Origin: Dillenia suffruticosa
Lineage: Eukaryota > Streptophyta > Magnoliopsida > Dilleniales > Dilleniaceae
DNA length: 64,000 bases
Assembly: GCA_033439265.1 (NCBI GenBank)
Contig: JAVTVX010000001.1
Span: 13,844,608-13,908,607, forward strand
Direction: 5' to 3'
Shown here: piece by piece, positions 34,819-45,973 of the stretch
Layout: the number at the start of each line of letters is the position of its first letter
How positions within the stretch are numbered: the stretch's first letter is position 1
Notes under the pieces: generated by a model
Database searches by the model: none
Told to the model about the DNA's origin: nothing
The model's input: only the letters and a program-made list of their open reading frames with translations
Program-made: the position numbers and the translations under genes

Positions 34819-35865
34819 AGCTGCCAGCTGTTGCTATATTTCGTTGTTTTTGTAGCACGAAACAAACATAAGTACATATTTATAGGAAACAGTGTCTCCA
34901 GAGCGTAGGATTTGCATTTGTTTCCATTTGAATTTTGTTTTGCGGTGCAAAGCATTCAATGTGTTGTGTGCGCGAGTGCGAGAGGTTTGTTCTAGTTGGT
35001 CGACACCCAATGGCATTGCCCCAAGCCCGTAGCTTCATGCTCCCATTCACGTGCTTTCTTTTTGTCTGTTTTGCTTCATCTTCTTGTCTCTTGACCACCT
35101 TTTTTCTCTTTCCTTTATGTTAATGGAGGAAATTCTTCAGAATGCCAATACATGTTAAAACTATGATATCTTGAGCTATTTGTGCCCAAATTGGGTACCC
35201 TTCATTGGGTCGTGTGTTTCTATTTGGTATATTCCAAATTATTCTATCCTTCAAGAAAATCACGTATCCAAGAATCAAACTTTCAAAAATCCTTTCACAC
35301 GCGCAACTAGAAATCTTGACATAATCATTCGAATCCGTACAATAGTTTTGGCTTTTTCAGTTTTCTGCTACTCGTTTGATCATTCAATAGATGTTTGATA
35401 CCAAGCTTTACTACTTCTTAAGACAATCTCAACGGTAGTAACCAAATCTCAGCTCTCTGCCATCTCTACCACTCGTCCAATCATTCAATAGTTATTTGGT
35501 GTATATCAAATTTTATTAACTCTCAAGTCGATCCCAATGGCAGTAAATAGATTTTATTAGAGTTTTTTTTTTTTTTTTTTTTTTTTTGTATTCTTATTCA
35601 AATCAATTAGTAAAAGATATTATATATTAGAGTAAATAAATAATTGATTTGATTTTTAAAATGTTTGAATTTCTTTGATTTCATATTTATAACGATAAGA
35701 GTTTTATATAAATTTAATATGTTATAATATTTTACTATATTAGAATTATATATTACACTATTCTTTCCCGTCTTTAACGGTGTATAACGATATTGGCAAC
35801 TCAAAGCAACGTGTATTGAATTTGTTTTAAAACAGAACATTTCATTTGTAGGCTCTGGTGTTAAT
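34819..35865. repeat. Unidentified segment D, copy 3
   Basis: Duplicate of 13196-14227. It contains an expanded poly-T of about 26 at 35562-35587. Nothing coding recognised. Confidence 0.5.
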
Positions 35866-36345
35866 AATGCTTGGGTTTCGGACATAATTGATAAATTTAT
35901 TCGGACATATTTCAAAAAATAGTTCAAAACATATTTCAGTTACCGGAATAAATATTAGAGAGTGAGATAGAAAATAAATACAACATTAATAATTTAAAGG
36001 TGTTATTTGACTGTAATTAAACTTTAAAAATATTTTTAAATACTATTTAAAATTTTATTTTTTTAAGAAAATTTTTATGGTTTTGACATATTGTCACTGT
36101 AATAAACTACTGTTCTTATATATGATTTTAACAAAATTATTGTAAAGTGTGCTTTCTTGTCTTTTTCTTTGGTAACAAATTCATATATTATGTGAATTTT
36201 TATTCTATGAAAATTAGGAATATTTTAATGTGATATTCCACCTAGACAAACTTAGAAAAGGAAGGAACTTTGGAAAGGTAGCAAATCATAAAAGCAATTT
36301 TCTAAATATATGATATGCTAACCTTTACTTGAAGTCCTTGTTTGA
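35866..36345. repeat. Left array flank L, copy 3
   Basis: Homologue of 1681-2200, leading into the single monomer that is split by the LTR element. Confidence 0.75.
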
Positions 36346-36531
36346 ATTGTCAGTGATAATCAAATTTGAAATGATTTTTGTTCCCATTCTAAAATATTAC
36401 CATTAAGCCCCAATAGCTCATGAGTAGAGTGCCAATCTTATAAATTGAAGGTCTATAGTTCAATCTTGCATGGGGCAATGAATTTCAAATTCTTCGGTTT
36501 AAATAGGTCTCATTAATTTGGATGCAATCAT
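36346..36531 (+). repeat. tRNA-Thr/5S array, block D (one unit, interrupted)
   Basis: One degenerate tRNA-like unit at 36407-36477 and the first 5S start (GGATGCAATCAT, nt ~1-12). The 5S-derived sequence resumes after the LTR element at 42831 (ATCAACACTAATGC), so blocks D and E were one array before the insertion. Confidence 0.8.
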
Positions 36532-36958
36532 TGATACAAAATTAAACATTTTTGTGAATTTTTGAGCCTTAAGAGCATATCATCATCTTTGCTCTAATTT
36601 TTCTTTGATAAGTGTTTATCAATCACAGTATGTTTATTCTAAAACTTGCTTTGCTATACATTTCTAAATCAAAAATTAATAATCTAAAATTAAAAAACAG
36701 ATCAACAATGCAAAAATACTAAAAATTAGAAAAGAAATTTAATCTACCAAACTCTAATCCAAAAGTTCACACATTCGATTGTTTCACTCATACTATGATT
36801 GATCCAAGGACAAACCAATCTCAAAATGCATAGCAAAGCAAGTTCTAGAATAAACATACTATGATTGATTAACACTCATCAAAGGAGAATTAGAGCAAAG
36901 ATGATGATATGCTCTTAAGATTCAAAAGCTTACAGAATTGTTTAATTTTGTATCAAAT
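36532..36958. repeat. Inverted repeat at the left end of the LTR element
   Basis: Two ~126-bp arms, 36532-36658 and 36832-36958, are reverse complements at high similarity by eye. The outer words are TGATACAAAATTAAAC and GTTTAATTTTGTATCA. The ~170 bp between them includes the stretch shared with the right LTR (36662-36790 with 41677-41805). Confidence 0.75.
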
Positions 36959-37335
36959 CTATCACATTTTCATTTAATTCAATCATCAAGATCAATGTGA
37001 AATTTAAAACAATTTTATCCAAAAACAACTAATTACACTTACCTCTTTCATGCATTTCAAATCAAATTAACAATGCATACTAACTCAAAATTATTATCAG
37101 ACAAAAATCAAAAGAGTACGAAATTCCAAAGAAAATAGAAAAAATGACATTAGTTTGAAAATCCTCCCCCACACCTAAATACTACATTATCCTCAATATA
37201 TGCAAAAGGTAAAAAAATTTAGGCACAAAGTTTAACAACTCATAACCAGCACAATTGTAACTAGTCTCAGAAATGAAAGATGCTAGTCTATGAAATAGGA
37301 CAATGAAAAGAAAGATAAAGAACGAGATAACTCCC

Positions 37336-38370
37336 CTAAGGTGATGGCGGGAATGGAAGTTGAAATCTCACAAAGTCGGCGAGTCTTTGAATATTCCTCT
37401 CCAATCGTGAGATATGTTGTTGCATGTCTTGCACAGTTTGAGCCAGAGAAGTGAAAGGCAATGGCCCCGAAGTATTAGAAGGACCTACAAAACTAGAATA
37501 AGCTCTTGATCGGATGTCTCTCGGTGAGGTAAAATGATAAATACCATCCTTCATAGAGACAACACCCATTCTCAACAAGCACTCAAAATCCAATAGTTCA
37601 GCCGAACAAGCAATATTCATGTTATGATGTGCCAAGTTTAAAACCTTCAAATTTACAGCCAAGTGTGTGATCAATGATCCAAGAATTAATGGTCCAGCAG
37701 AAAAATTCACAACATTTCGAATTTGGGTAGCAAGCCAATAACTAAGATTAACTTTCTGATTTTGGGTCATAGGCCATAAGAAAAACAATTCTGGTATAGT
37801 GCAAATGGCAGAGTTGGCTTTTCTTCCAGAAAAACTAAAAGCCAAAAATCTTTGGATAATTTGCAATGCACGATCCTTAAGATAATTACTTTTTGAATGA
37901 CTAGCATCGAAATGGTTAGGGTTATTTGTCATTTTAGACCAAATACTAGAGCAATATGAATTGAAATGAGGTGTGTAATCATAAATAGAAGAACAAGCAG
38001 ATGTTCTAGAACCAGATGTGTCCACAAACCCTAAAACCTCATTAAATTGTGTCAAAGAGAAATGAAATACACGGTTCATCAATCTGCATTCAATGATTCT
38101 TGGAGTGTCTACTTTCAACTGTGAAGTGGTATCAAACCGAAATGTAGTGTAGAATTCACATGCAAGTTCTCTAAAAACAGGATAGGACAAATTCATGTAG
38201 TTACTCCAACCAATTGCAGATAACAAACCAGTGATTCTATCAAGCAAACCAAGTGACTCTAGTATAGGAACATGAAAATACTTGCAAGAAATAATAGGCT
38301 TGGTAGAGATATCAGAGTACCTGTGCATGTGTTCTGCAGAATTGAACTTGAGACAGCCTCCCAACTTCAA
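37336..38370 (-). CDS. Retroelement-encoded protein of unassigned function (344 codons)
   Basis: An uninterrupted frame inside the LTR element, lying after the post-pol motif and before the purine-rich tract. That is where Athila-type elements carry an extra, sometimes called env-like, gene. The protein begins near KLGGCLKFNSAEHMHRY and has hydrophobic and polar stretches typical of the plant 'putative transposon protein' families. Near the C-terminus a short heptad-like segment (VQDMQQHISRLERNIQRL) could form a coiled coil. I see no transmembrane anchor or signal peptide. Family assignment is from memory and position. It belongs to the transposon, not to the host. Confidence 0.6.
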   Translation of the reverse strand: MKLGGCLKFNSAEHMHRYSDISTKPIISCKYFHVPILESLGLLDRITGLLSAIGWSNYMNLSYPVFRELACEFYTTFRFDTTSQLKVDTPRIIECRLMNRVFHFSLTQFNEVLGFVDTSGSRTSACSSIYDYTPHFNSYCSSIWSKMTNNPNHFDASHSKSNYLKDRALQIIQRFLAFSFSGRKANSAICTIPELFFLWPMTQNQKVNLSYWLATQIRNVVNFSAGPLILGSLITHLAVNLKVLNLAHHNMNIACSAELLDFECLLRMGVVSMKDGIYHFTSPRDIRSRAYSSFVGPSNTSGPLPFTSLAQTVQDMQQHISRLERNIQRLADFVRFQLPFPPSP

Positions 38371-39799
38371 TGGTTATGGAGGAAGGATCGCCTTCCCTTT
38401 GGCAACTCGAGACTGCGACTTAGTTCTTCTTGAAGAAGATGGTTGCTGTTGGTTAATGGGGGCTGAATCTTCAAGTTCCATTGAAGGGGAAGGAGGCTCA
38501 TTTGTAGTGTCGGCACTAGAAGAGACTGCAGTCGACCGTGGGAGCAACATGCGAGGCTTTCTCTATGGATCCTTTGGTTTGGGCATTTGCACCCGAGGCC
38601 CAGTATGCGATTTTGGTTGTTGTGAAGAGGCCGCAGTGGTTGGTGGGGATGATTGCATGGAGGAAGTTGCGGATGGAGAAGGTTGATCATCGGAGGAAAG
38701 TGAAACTGGCTCACCACTGGGGTTCACGATTCGTACTCATTGGGATGGGGCTTTGTGTGATGAAGAAACAAGTTGTTGATCTCGAAGTCCATACCGGTAT
38801 TCTGCAACCCTTTTCTTTCCCCTCAATGGATTTAGGTCGTAGCAAAATTGGGAATGTGGGTACAGACCTTCGATCGATTTGGGTGGTGATTGAAGATGGA
38901 GAACGACACAAAGCCTTCAGTCGATGATGATTGATGATGATGGTCGACTAGGGTTTGCGATTTGGGCTTAATGGTGAGAATCGAAAGAGGACAGAACAAT
39001 GGAAAGCTTTTCAGAAACTTTTTTTTTGCCTAAAACCGCATGATCATGCCATAAGCGGAAGACTGCTTCTGTCCAACTTTTGAACTTCATTTTTGAAAAC
39101 TGCATGATCACACCTTAAAAGGGGGACTTCTTCTATCTAATTTTGTCTCAATTGCTTTGCCCGTCTCTTGACTTGGATAAGTGAAACTCTTAAAATCTTC
39201 CATCTTAGGCACCTAAAAATAAATCAATAAGTAAATAAAAGGAACAAATGTTACTAGATAATATTCAAATTAAATAATAAAAAAAATCTAAAATCAACTA
39301 AAGCAAACTCCTAGAAACTATTTGGGTTGCCTCCCAACAAGCGTAATTGTTTAATGTCTTTATGCTCGACGTTCTCCACTTGTTTCTCTTCAAGGAGGTT
39401 TCAACTTTACTTTGAAAGGCTTATATAACTCTCCATTCGTATCTAATTGTGTATTCAATTTAAAATCAATATCACATTTTTCTTCACAGATTTCATGTAC
39501 AATTAAATCAAAAATATCAGTAGAACAAATTGATTGACACTCATTTGGGTACTTCATAGGATAAAAAATAATAAATTTAACAATCTCGTTGTCGAACTCG
39601 ACAGAGAGAGTACTCTCATCCACATCTATTTGAGTTTTTGCTGTCTTCATGAATGGTCATCTTAATAGAAGTGGAGCTGAATCTATAATAGTGTCTCATT
39701 CCATTTTCAAGATGTAAAAATTAGTTGGAAAAATAAGTTCATTAACTTGCACCAAAACATCTTCAACAATCCCCTCTGGGTAAGCATAAGAGTGGTCAG

Positions 39800-41435
39800 C
39801 TAACTAAATAATAACTCCAGTTTCTTTTAAGGGACCCAATTTTAGAGCACTATAAACTGAGTAAGGCATGATATTAATAGGGGCTCCTAAATCTAGCATG
39901 GCATACTCCATTTTTTTTCTTACCAATAACACAAGGTAGAGTGAACATACTTGGATCCCCATATTTTTTAGGTAGAGTTCTCTTGCTGATATCAGACATA
40001 TTCTCACCCATCTCATCACCTTTTATCTTCCCTACTTCCTTCTTGTATTCTTCCATCTTGGATTCCTCAAACCTATAAGGAAAAGGTGGCACAATTGTAC
40101 TAGAAGCATTAGGCAAAGAAGGTTTGGATATTACCTTGATTGAATTTTCATGCTTGCATTTATCTTCTTTGTCCATATCCTTCATTTCATCCACCTTCTT
40201 AGATGGAGTGAAGCTCAAATGAAGTTCCTTTTCACTTTTCAACATTATTGCGCTAATGTTTTCTTTGGGATTTACCACAATTTGTGAGGACAATTTTCAA
40301 AAAATTTGTATCTCCGAACTGCTAATTGAGGTTGTTAGTTGGGAAATCTGGTGCTCCAAATTCTGTATACTCGTTCTCATTTCCTGTTGAATTTGCTCAA
40401 ATTCAATCTGTTGAATTTACCATAATTTGTGAGGACAATTTTCCAAAAATTTGTGCTGGTGTTGGTCTATTGAAGTGTTGAGGTGGATATCTTGTCTATC
40501 CCCCTTGGTTTCCATAGCTCAGGTTTGGATGATCTTTCCATCCAAGATTATAATGAGTGGAATGGAGATCATACTTCCTTTGAGGTTGACCAGAAAATCC
40601 TCCTATAGCATTTGCTTGATGAGTGAGATCTTCTTGTAGGGATGGGCACATATCCGTCGAATGTTCTGGAATTGAGCATATGCCACAAATCTTGGTTGTC
40701 TGCATTTGCCCTACAGCCAACTGACGAACCAAAGCACTTAATTTAAAATTTTGATTTTCAAGATTTGAGTGATTTACTTCATTGACACTTGTTGTATCTC
40801 CATCCACTCTCATCCCAAATTGTTGAGAATTTTTTGCCATATTTAAAATCAATTGTTTGGCTTCTTCTGGTGTTTTATTGACCAAAGCTCCTCCACTGGC
40901 TGCATCTACCATACTTTTATCCATGGGTAGAAGTCTTTCATAAAAATATTGAATTAAGAGCTGATCCGGTATTTGATGATGTGGGCAACTGGCACAGAGT
41001 TGTTTGAACCTCTCAAAATATTCATATAGTATCTCTCTGCTATTCTGTCTGATCCCATATATTTCCTTTCTGATGTTGACAGCCCTAGATGTAGGAAAAA
41101 ATTTCTCTAAAAATAATTTTTGCATTCCATTTCATGTACTGATCAAACCGGGAGGTAAACAGTACAGCCAATCTTTCGCCTTATCCTTTAGGGAAAAAGA
41201 AAAGGCTTTCAATTTTATTTGTTCTTTGTTCACACCTTGGGACTTCATGTTCGAATAGACAATGTCAAATTCTTTCAAGTGTTTATGTGGATCCTCACCT
41301 GGAAGACCACAAAAAATGAATCAAGCCAAATTTGAGTTCGAATGTTACCTCAAGAGCTGGGTATTCAATGTACAAGGGTTGTTGATTCAGATTTGGTGCA
41401 GCTAACTCGTTCAGAGTCCTTTGACGATCTGCCAT
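39800..41435 (-). CDS. gag-protease region of the LTR element (broken)
   Basis: Coding remains of the element's capsid polyprotein and protease. The start at 41435 reads MADRQRTLNELAAPNLNQQ, typical of Athila/Tat gag proteins. Further in lie a retrotransposon-gag stretch and a CGIC-x4-H-x4-C zinc knuckle (about 40.66-40.70 kb). Towards 39.8-40.0 kb LDLGAPINIMP recalls the active-site region of retropepsin. Several breaks are present; they are not itemised. Confidence 0.7.
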
Positions 41436-43791
41436 TTTTTATTCCTTGTTAAAAATCAGTAAACAAGTGAAAAACATAAATTAAGAAATTAATTATTTCT
41501 TTGACAACAACACAAAAAATTTGGATGGGTTTGTCGAAACTCTCAAATTAATACTGATTCCCCTAATGCAAATAAACTTATAGCAATAGTGGTACCGGGT
41601 TGAATTCCATAGGAACTAAATTAATTTAACTTCTTAGTTATTGCCAAAAATAAAATGGGATGTTTATCAAATAAATTTCTAAATCAAATATTAATAATCT
41701 AAAATTAAAAGATAGATCAACAATACAAAAATACTAAAAATTAAAAAAGAAATTCAATCTACCAAACTTTGATCCAAGAGTTTACACATTCGATTGTTTC
41801 ACTGATCATGGGTTAAAAAATATTATTCTTGCAATTCATGCATTTAATCTTAAATTTATCAAGATAGCCGTAATAAATCTTGTATTTTTCTAAATTAATT
41901 GACCAAAATCAGTATCCAATCAAAATTTATCATTAATCGATTGGACACGATAGCGTTCTATATCAATATAATGATGGCATTAAATTATGTGAAAACAGTT
42001 AAACCAAAATACAAATAATCGGGATAACCACAATTATTTAATTTTGTTGCATCGATTCCTTAGGTTAAACATGAATATTGGTAAAAAAATCCATAAACAT
42101 AAATAACCTAGTTGCTATTTATACCATTCATTCATGACAATTACGGATCACTGAAATCATGGATAACAATAGCAAAATCAATATTAAATTAAATTATTAG
42201 ATTAACCAGTACCAATCTTTCATATAAATAAATCAAGAATCGACAAATAGCTGAATTAAAAAGGCAAGAAATTAAATGAAACATATAACCTCACAGTGAA
42301 ATCAATTAAATGAAAATTCCCCTTGAATCAGAATAAAAAAATTAGCCACTCATGGTACTGAGTTCTCAACAAAACTAAAAGAAAAAAAAATAGGGTTTTC
42401 TCTTGAAGGAAGAAAGCAGCAGCCGCTTCCTTCTTCTAGGCAGATAGTGACGTGAATAGTATCTTCTAGGTTAATGAGGAGAGTCCTTCTAGGCCTCAAA
42501 GATTCTTCCAACAAAATGATAAGCAAAAGATCCACCAAAAATAGGAAAATTAAGAATTTTACTCTTAAAAACAATTTCACTAAAAATAAAATTCCTAAAT
42601 TAAAATACACTTTTCCACTCTTTGAAACTTCTTCCTTTTCTATGTAGGCTCAAATGATATCTTGAACCACTTAGCTTTAAAATTGCCTCCTTAATCCCAC
42701 TTTGATCCAATCTCCAATTTTGATCCCCTAAAAATAAAAAGCCATAAAACCATCCATTAGAGCACTAACCAATCCAAAATCAAATCATAATATCAATAAT
42801 AAATTTAACAATTTGCACATTATCAATCATATCAACACTAATGCATGGCTGACTTATTTTGGGTACAATCATACCTGAACGATGAGTTACGTTATCTAAA
42901 GTTCTTGTGTTATACCCCTTATTTAAATTATCGATGAGAATCAAATTTGAAATGATTCATGTTCTCATTCTAAGCATTTATCAATAATCTTCTATATTTC
43001 TGTAATAGAGCATCAATATTGTAAGCTGAAGTTCTATAGTTCAATCCTACACTAATGCATGGTTGACTTATTTTGGCTACGATCATACTAGGATGATGGG
43101 TGACCTCATCAGAAGTTCTCATGTTTTACCCATTATTTGAATTGTCAGTGAGAATGAAATTTGAAATGATCCTTGTTCCAATTCAAAGCTTTTATCGATA
43201 AGCCCTTATAGCTCAATGGTAGAGTGTCACTCTTGTAAACTGAAGATCTATAGTTCGATCCTGCATGGGGCAATAATTTTGAAATTCTCTAGCTCAAATG
43301 GAAGGTCTCATTATTTTGGATGCGATCATAGAAGCATTAATGCATAGCTGAGTTATTTTGGATACTATAATACCAGCACTCTAAATTATTTTGGGTATGA
43401 TCATACCAGCATGATAAGTGACATACTCAGAAGTTCTTGAGTTGCACCTCTCATTTGAATTGTTGTGCGAATCAAATTTGAAATGATTCCTATTCCCATT
43501 CTAAATTTTTATCGATAAAACCCTATAGCTCAGTGATAGAGCGTCAATCGTGTAAACTTAAGGTCTGCATGGGGGCAATAATTTTGAAATTCCTTGGTGT
43601 AAAATGAAGGTCTCATTACTTTGGATGCAATCATAGAAGCACTAATGCATGGTTGACATATTTTGGGTACTTTCACACTAGCATGATGAGCGACCTTCTT
43701 GAAAGTTCTAGAATTGTATCCATCATTTGAATTGTCGGTGAGAATCAAATTTGAAATGATTCCTGTTCCCATTCTAAGATTTTATCGATAA

Positions 43792-43855
43792 GCTCCCATG
43801 GCTCAGTGGTAGAGCGTCAGTCTTGTCATATGTATTTCAATCCTGTATGGGAGCA
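43792..43855 (+). pseudogene. tRNA-like unit lacking part of the anticodon arm, perfect acceptor stem
   Basis: This unit is 64 nt long. Acceptor GCTCCCA/TGGGAGC makes seven Watson-Crick pairs, with T3-A70 in place of C3-G70. The D arm is intact, but the 3' side of the anticodon arm is missing, so it cannot be a tRNA. It is the counterpart of the unit at 3318. Confidence 0.7.
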
Positions 43856-44566
43856 ATAATTTTGAAATTCTTTAGTTTAAATGGATGGTCTCATTATTTT
43901 GGATGCGATCATACCAGCAGTAATGCATGGCTGACTTAATTTGAGTAAGATCATATCGGTACGATGAGTGACCTCATCAGAAGATCTCGTGTTGCACCCC
44001 TCGTTTGAATTGTCGTAAGAATCAAATTTGAAATGATTATTGTTCCCATTCTAAATTTTTACCATTAAACCCCTATAGCTCAGTAGTAGAGCACCAGTCT
44101 TGTAAACCGAAGGTCTATAATTTAATCCTGCATGGGGGCAATAATTTTGAAATTCTGCAATTTAAATAGAGTTTCATTATTTTGGGTGTAACTATACCAA
44201 TACTAATGCATTGCTGACTTATTTTGGGTATGATCATACTAGCATTATGTGCGACCCGCTCAGAAGTTCTTATGTTGTACCCCTCATTTGAATTGTTGAT
44301 GAGAATCAAATTTGAAATGATTATTGTTCCCATTCTATGTTTTTATCGATAAGCCCCCATAACTCAGTGGTAGAGTGTTAGTCTTGTAAACTGAAAGTCT
44401 ATAGTTCAATCCTGCACTAATGCATGGCTGGCTTATTTTGGGTACGATCATGCCAGCATGATGAGTGACTTCCTCAAAAGTTCTTGTGTTACACACCTCG
44501 TTTGATTTGTCTGTGAGAATCAAATTTGAAATGATTCTTGTTCCCATTCTAAGTTGTAATTGATAG

Positions 44567-44638
44567 GCCCCTATAGCTCAGTGGTAGAGCATCAGTCTTG
44601 TAAACTAAAGGTCTATGGTTCAATCCTGCATGGGGGCA
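44567..44638 (+). tRNA. tRNA-Thr(UGU)-like gene, partly mismatched
   Basis: Acceptor GCCCCTA/TGGGGGC and D stem GCTC/GAGC are intact, and the loop is CTTGTAA. Anticodon stem TCAGT/ACTAA has one C-A mismatch, and T stem TATGG/CTGCA has one mismatch and two wobbles. The T loop is TTCAATC. Both promoter boxes are recognisable. Probably a pseudogene. Confidence 0.4.
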
Positions 44639-45901
44639 CTAATTTTAAAATTCTTTAGTTTAAACTGAAGGTCTCATTATTTTGGGTGTGATCATATAAG
44701 CACTAATGCATGGCTAGCTTGATTTAAGTATGATCATACAAGCACAATGAGTGACCTCCTCGAAATATCTTGTGTTGCACCCCTCGTTTGAATTGCCGGT
44801 AAGAATTAAATTTCAAATGATTCATGTCCCCATTCTAAAATTTTACCATTAAACTCCTATTGCTTAGTGGTAGAGCGTCAGTCTTGTAAACTAAAGATCT
44901 ATAGCTCCATCCTACACGGGGGGCAATAATTTTGAAATTTTTTGGTTTAAACGGAAGGTCTCATTATTTTGGGTGTGATCATACCTGCAATAATACATAC
45001 CTGACTTATTTTGGGTACAATCATACCAGCACTATGAGTGACCTTGAAAATTCTCTTGTTGCACCCTTGTTTGTATTGTCGTTGAAAATCAAATTTGAAA
45101 CGATTCTTATTTCCATTCTAAGTTTTTATCGATAAGCCCCTATAGGTTAGTGGTAGAGCATTAGTCTTGTAAATTGAAGGTCTGTAGTTCAATCCTACAC
45201 TAATGCATGGCTAACTTATTTTGGGTACGATCATACCAGCACGATGAGTGACCTCCTCAGAATTTCTCGCACCCCTTATTTGAATTGTCAGTGAGAATGA
45301 AATTTGAAATGATTCCTATTCCAATTCTAAGTTTTTATTGATAAACCCCTATAGCTCAGTGATAGAGCATTAGTTTTGTAAACTAAAGGTCTGTAGTTTG
45401 ATCTTGCAAAGAAGCAATAATTTTGTAATTCTTTGGTTTCAAATGGATGGTCTTATTATTTTCGATGCGATCATACAAGCAATAATGCATGACTGACTTA
45501 TTTTGGGTACTATCTTGCCAGCATGATGAGTACCTCATCGGAAGTTTTCGTGTTGCACCCTCATTGGAATTGTCGTGTAAATCAAATTTGAAATGATTCC
45601 TGTTCCCATTCAAAGTTTTTATCGATAAGCCCATATAGCTTAGTGGTGGAGCGTTAGTTTTGTAAACTGAAGGTCTGCATGGGGGCAATAATTTTGAAAT
45701 TCTTTTGCTTAAACGGAAGGTCTCATTATTTTGGGTGTGAGCATACAAACACTATTGCAGGGTTGACTTATTTTGGGTGTGTTTATACTAGCATGATGAG
45801 TGGCCTCCTCGGGAGTTCTCGTGTTGCACTTTTCATTTGAATTATCGGTGAGAATGAAATTTGAAATGACTCCTATTCCCATTTTAATTTTTTATTGATA
45901 A

Positions 45902-45973
45902 GCCCCTATAGCTCAGTGACAGAGCATCAGTCTTGTAAACTAAAGGTCTGTAGTTCGATCTTGCATGGGGGCA
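45902..45973 (+). tRNA. tRNA-Thr(UGU)-like gene, partly mismatched
   Basis: Acceptor GCCCCTA/TGGGGGC, D stem GCTC/GAGC (loop AGTGACA, which changes the GG that contacts the T loop), anticodon stem TCAGT/ACTAA with one mismatch, loop CTTGTAA, T stem TGTAG/TTGCA using wobbles, T loop TTCGATC. Likely decayed, but near the consensus. Confidence 0.4.

Larger units (their letters stand above)
31464..36475. repeat. Direct segmental duplication, copy 2 (partner 9841-14848)
   Basis: Same order of parts as 9841-14848: four monomers (31576, 31790, 32076, 32357), 5S-only zone, LINE relic, segments C and D, flank L and one monomer. The most visible difference is a T run of about 26 at 35562-35587, where copy 1 has a short T-rich stretch near 13940. 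Confidence 0.85.
36532..42825 (-). mobile_element. Ty3-type (Athila/Tat-like) LTR retrotransposon, non-autonomous fossil
   Basis: A 6.3-kb element read on the minus strand. The ends are TGATA...TATCA, and a 5-bp target duplication ATCAT lies at 36527-36531 and 42826-42830. The interrupted sequence is a 5S-derived stretch that resumes in register. Parts, from right to left: an LTR-like region (~41.5-42.8 kb), gag (start near 41435) with a CCHC zinc knuckle, a retropepsin-like stretch (~39.8-40.0 kb), a post-pol motif of Athila/Tat elements (GTTGGGAGGCAACCC on the minus strand, ~39.33 kb), a separate 344-codon frame (37336-38370), and a purine-rich tract GTGTGGGGGAGGA at ~37162-37175. I see no reverse transcriptase, RNase H or integrase, so it could not move by itself. 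It is broken, with several breaks. LTR similarity is seen clearly only between 36662-36790 and 41677-41805, so no age is given. Confidence 0.8.

Noticed and set aside
38282-38927. Plus-strand frames of about 130 codons over the LTR element's left half.
   Set aside because: They lie antisense to the retroelement's own minus-strand coding region and are best read as shadows of it.
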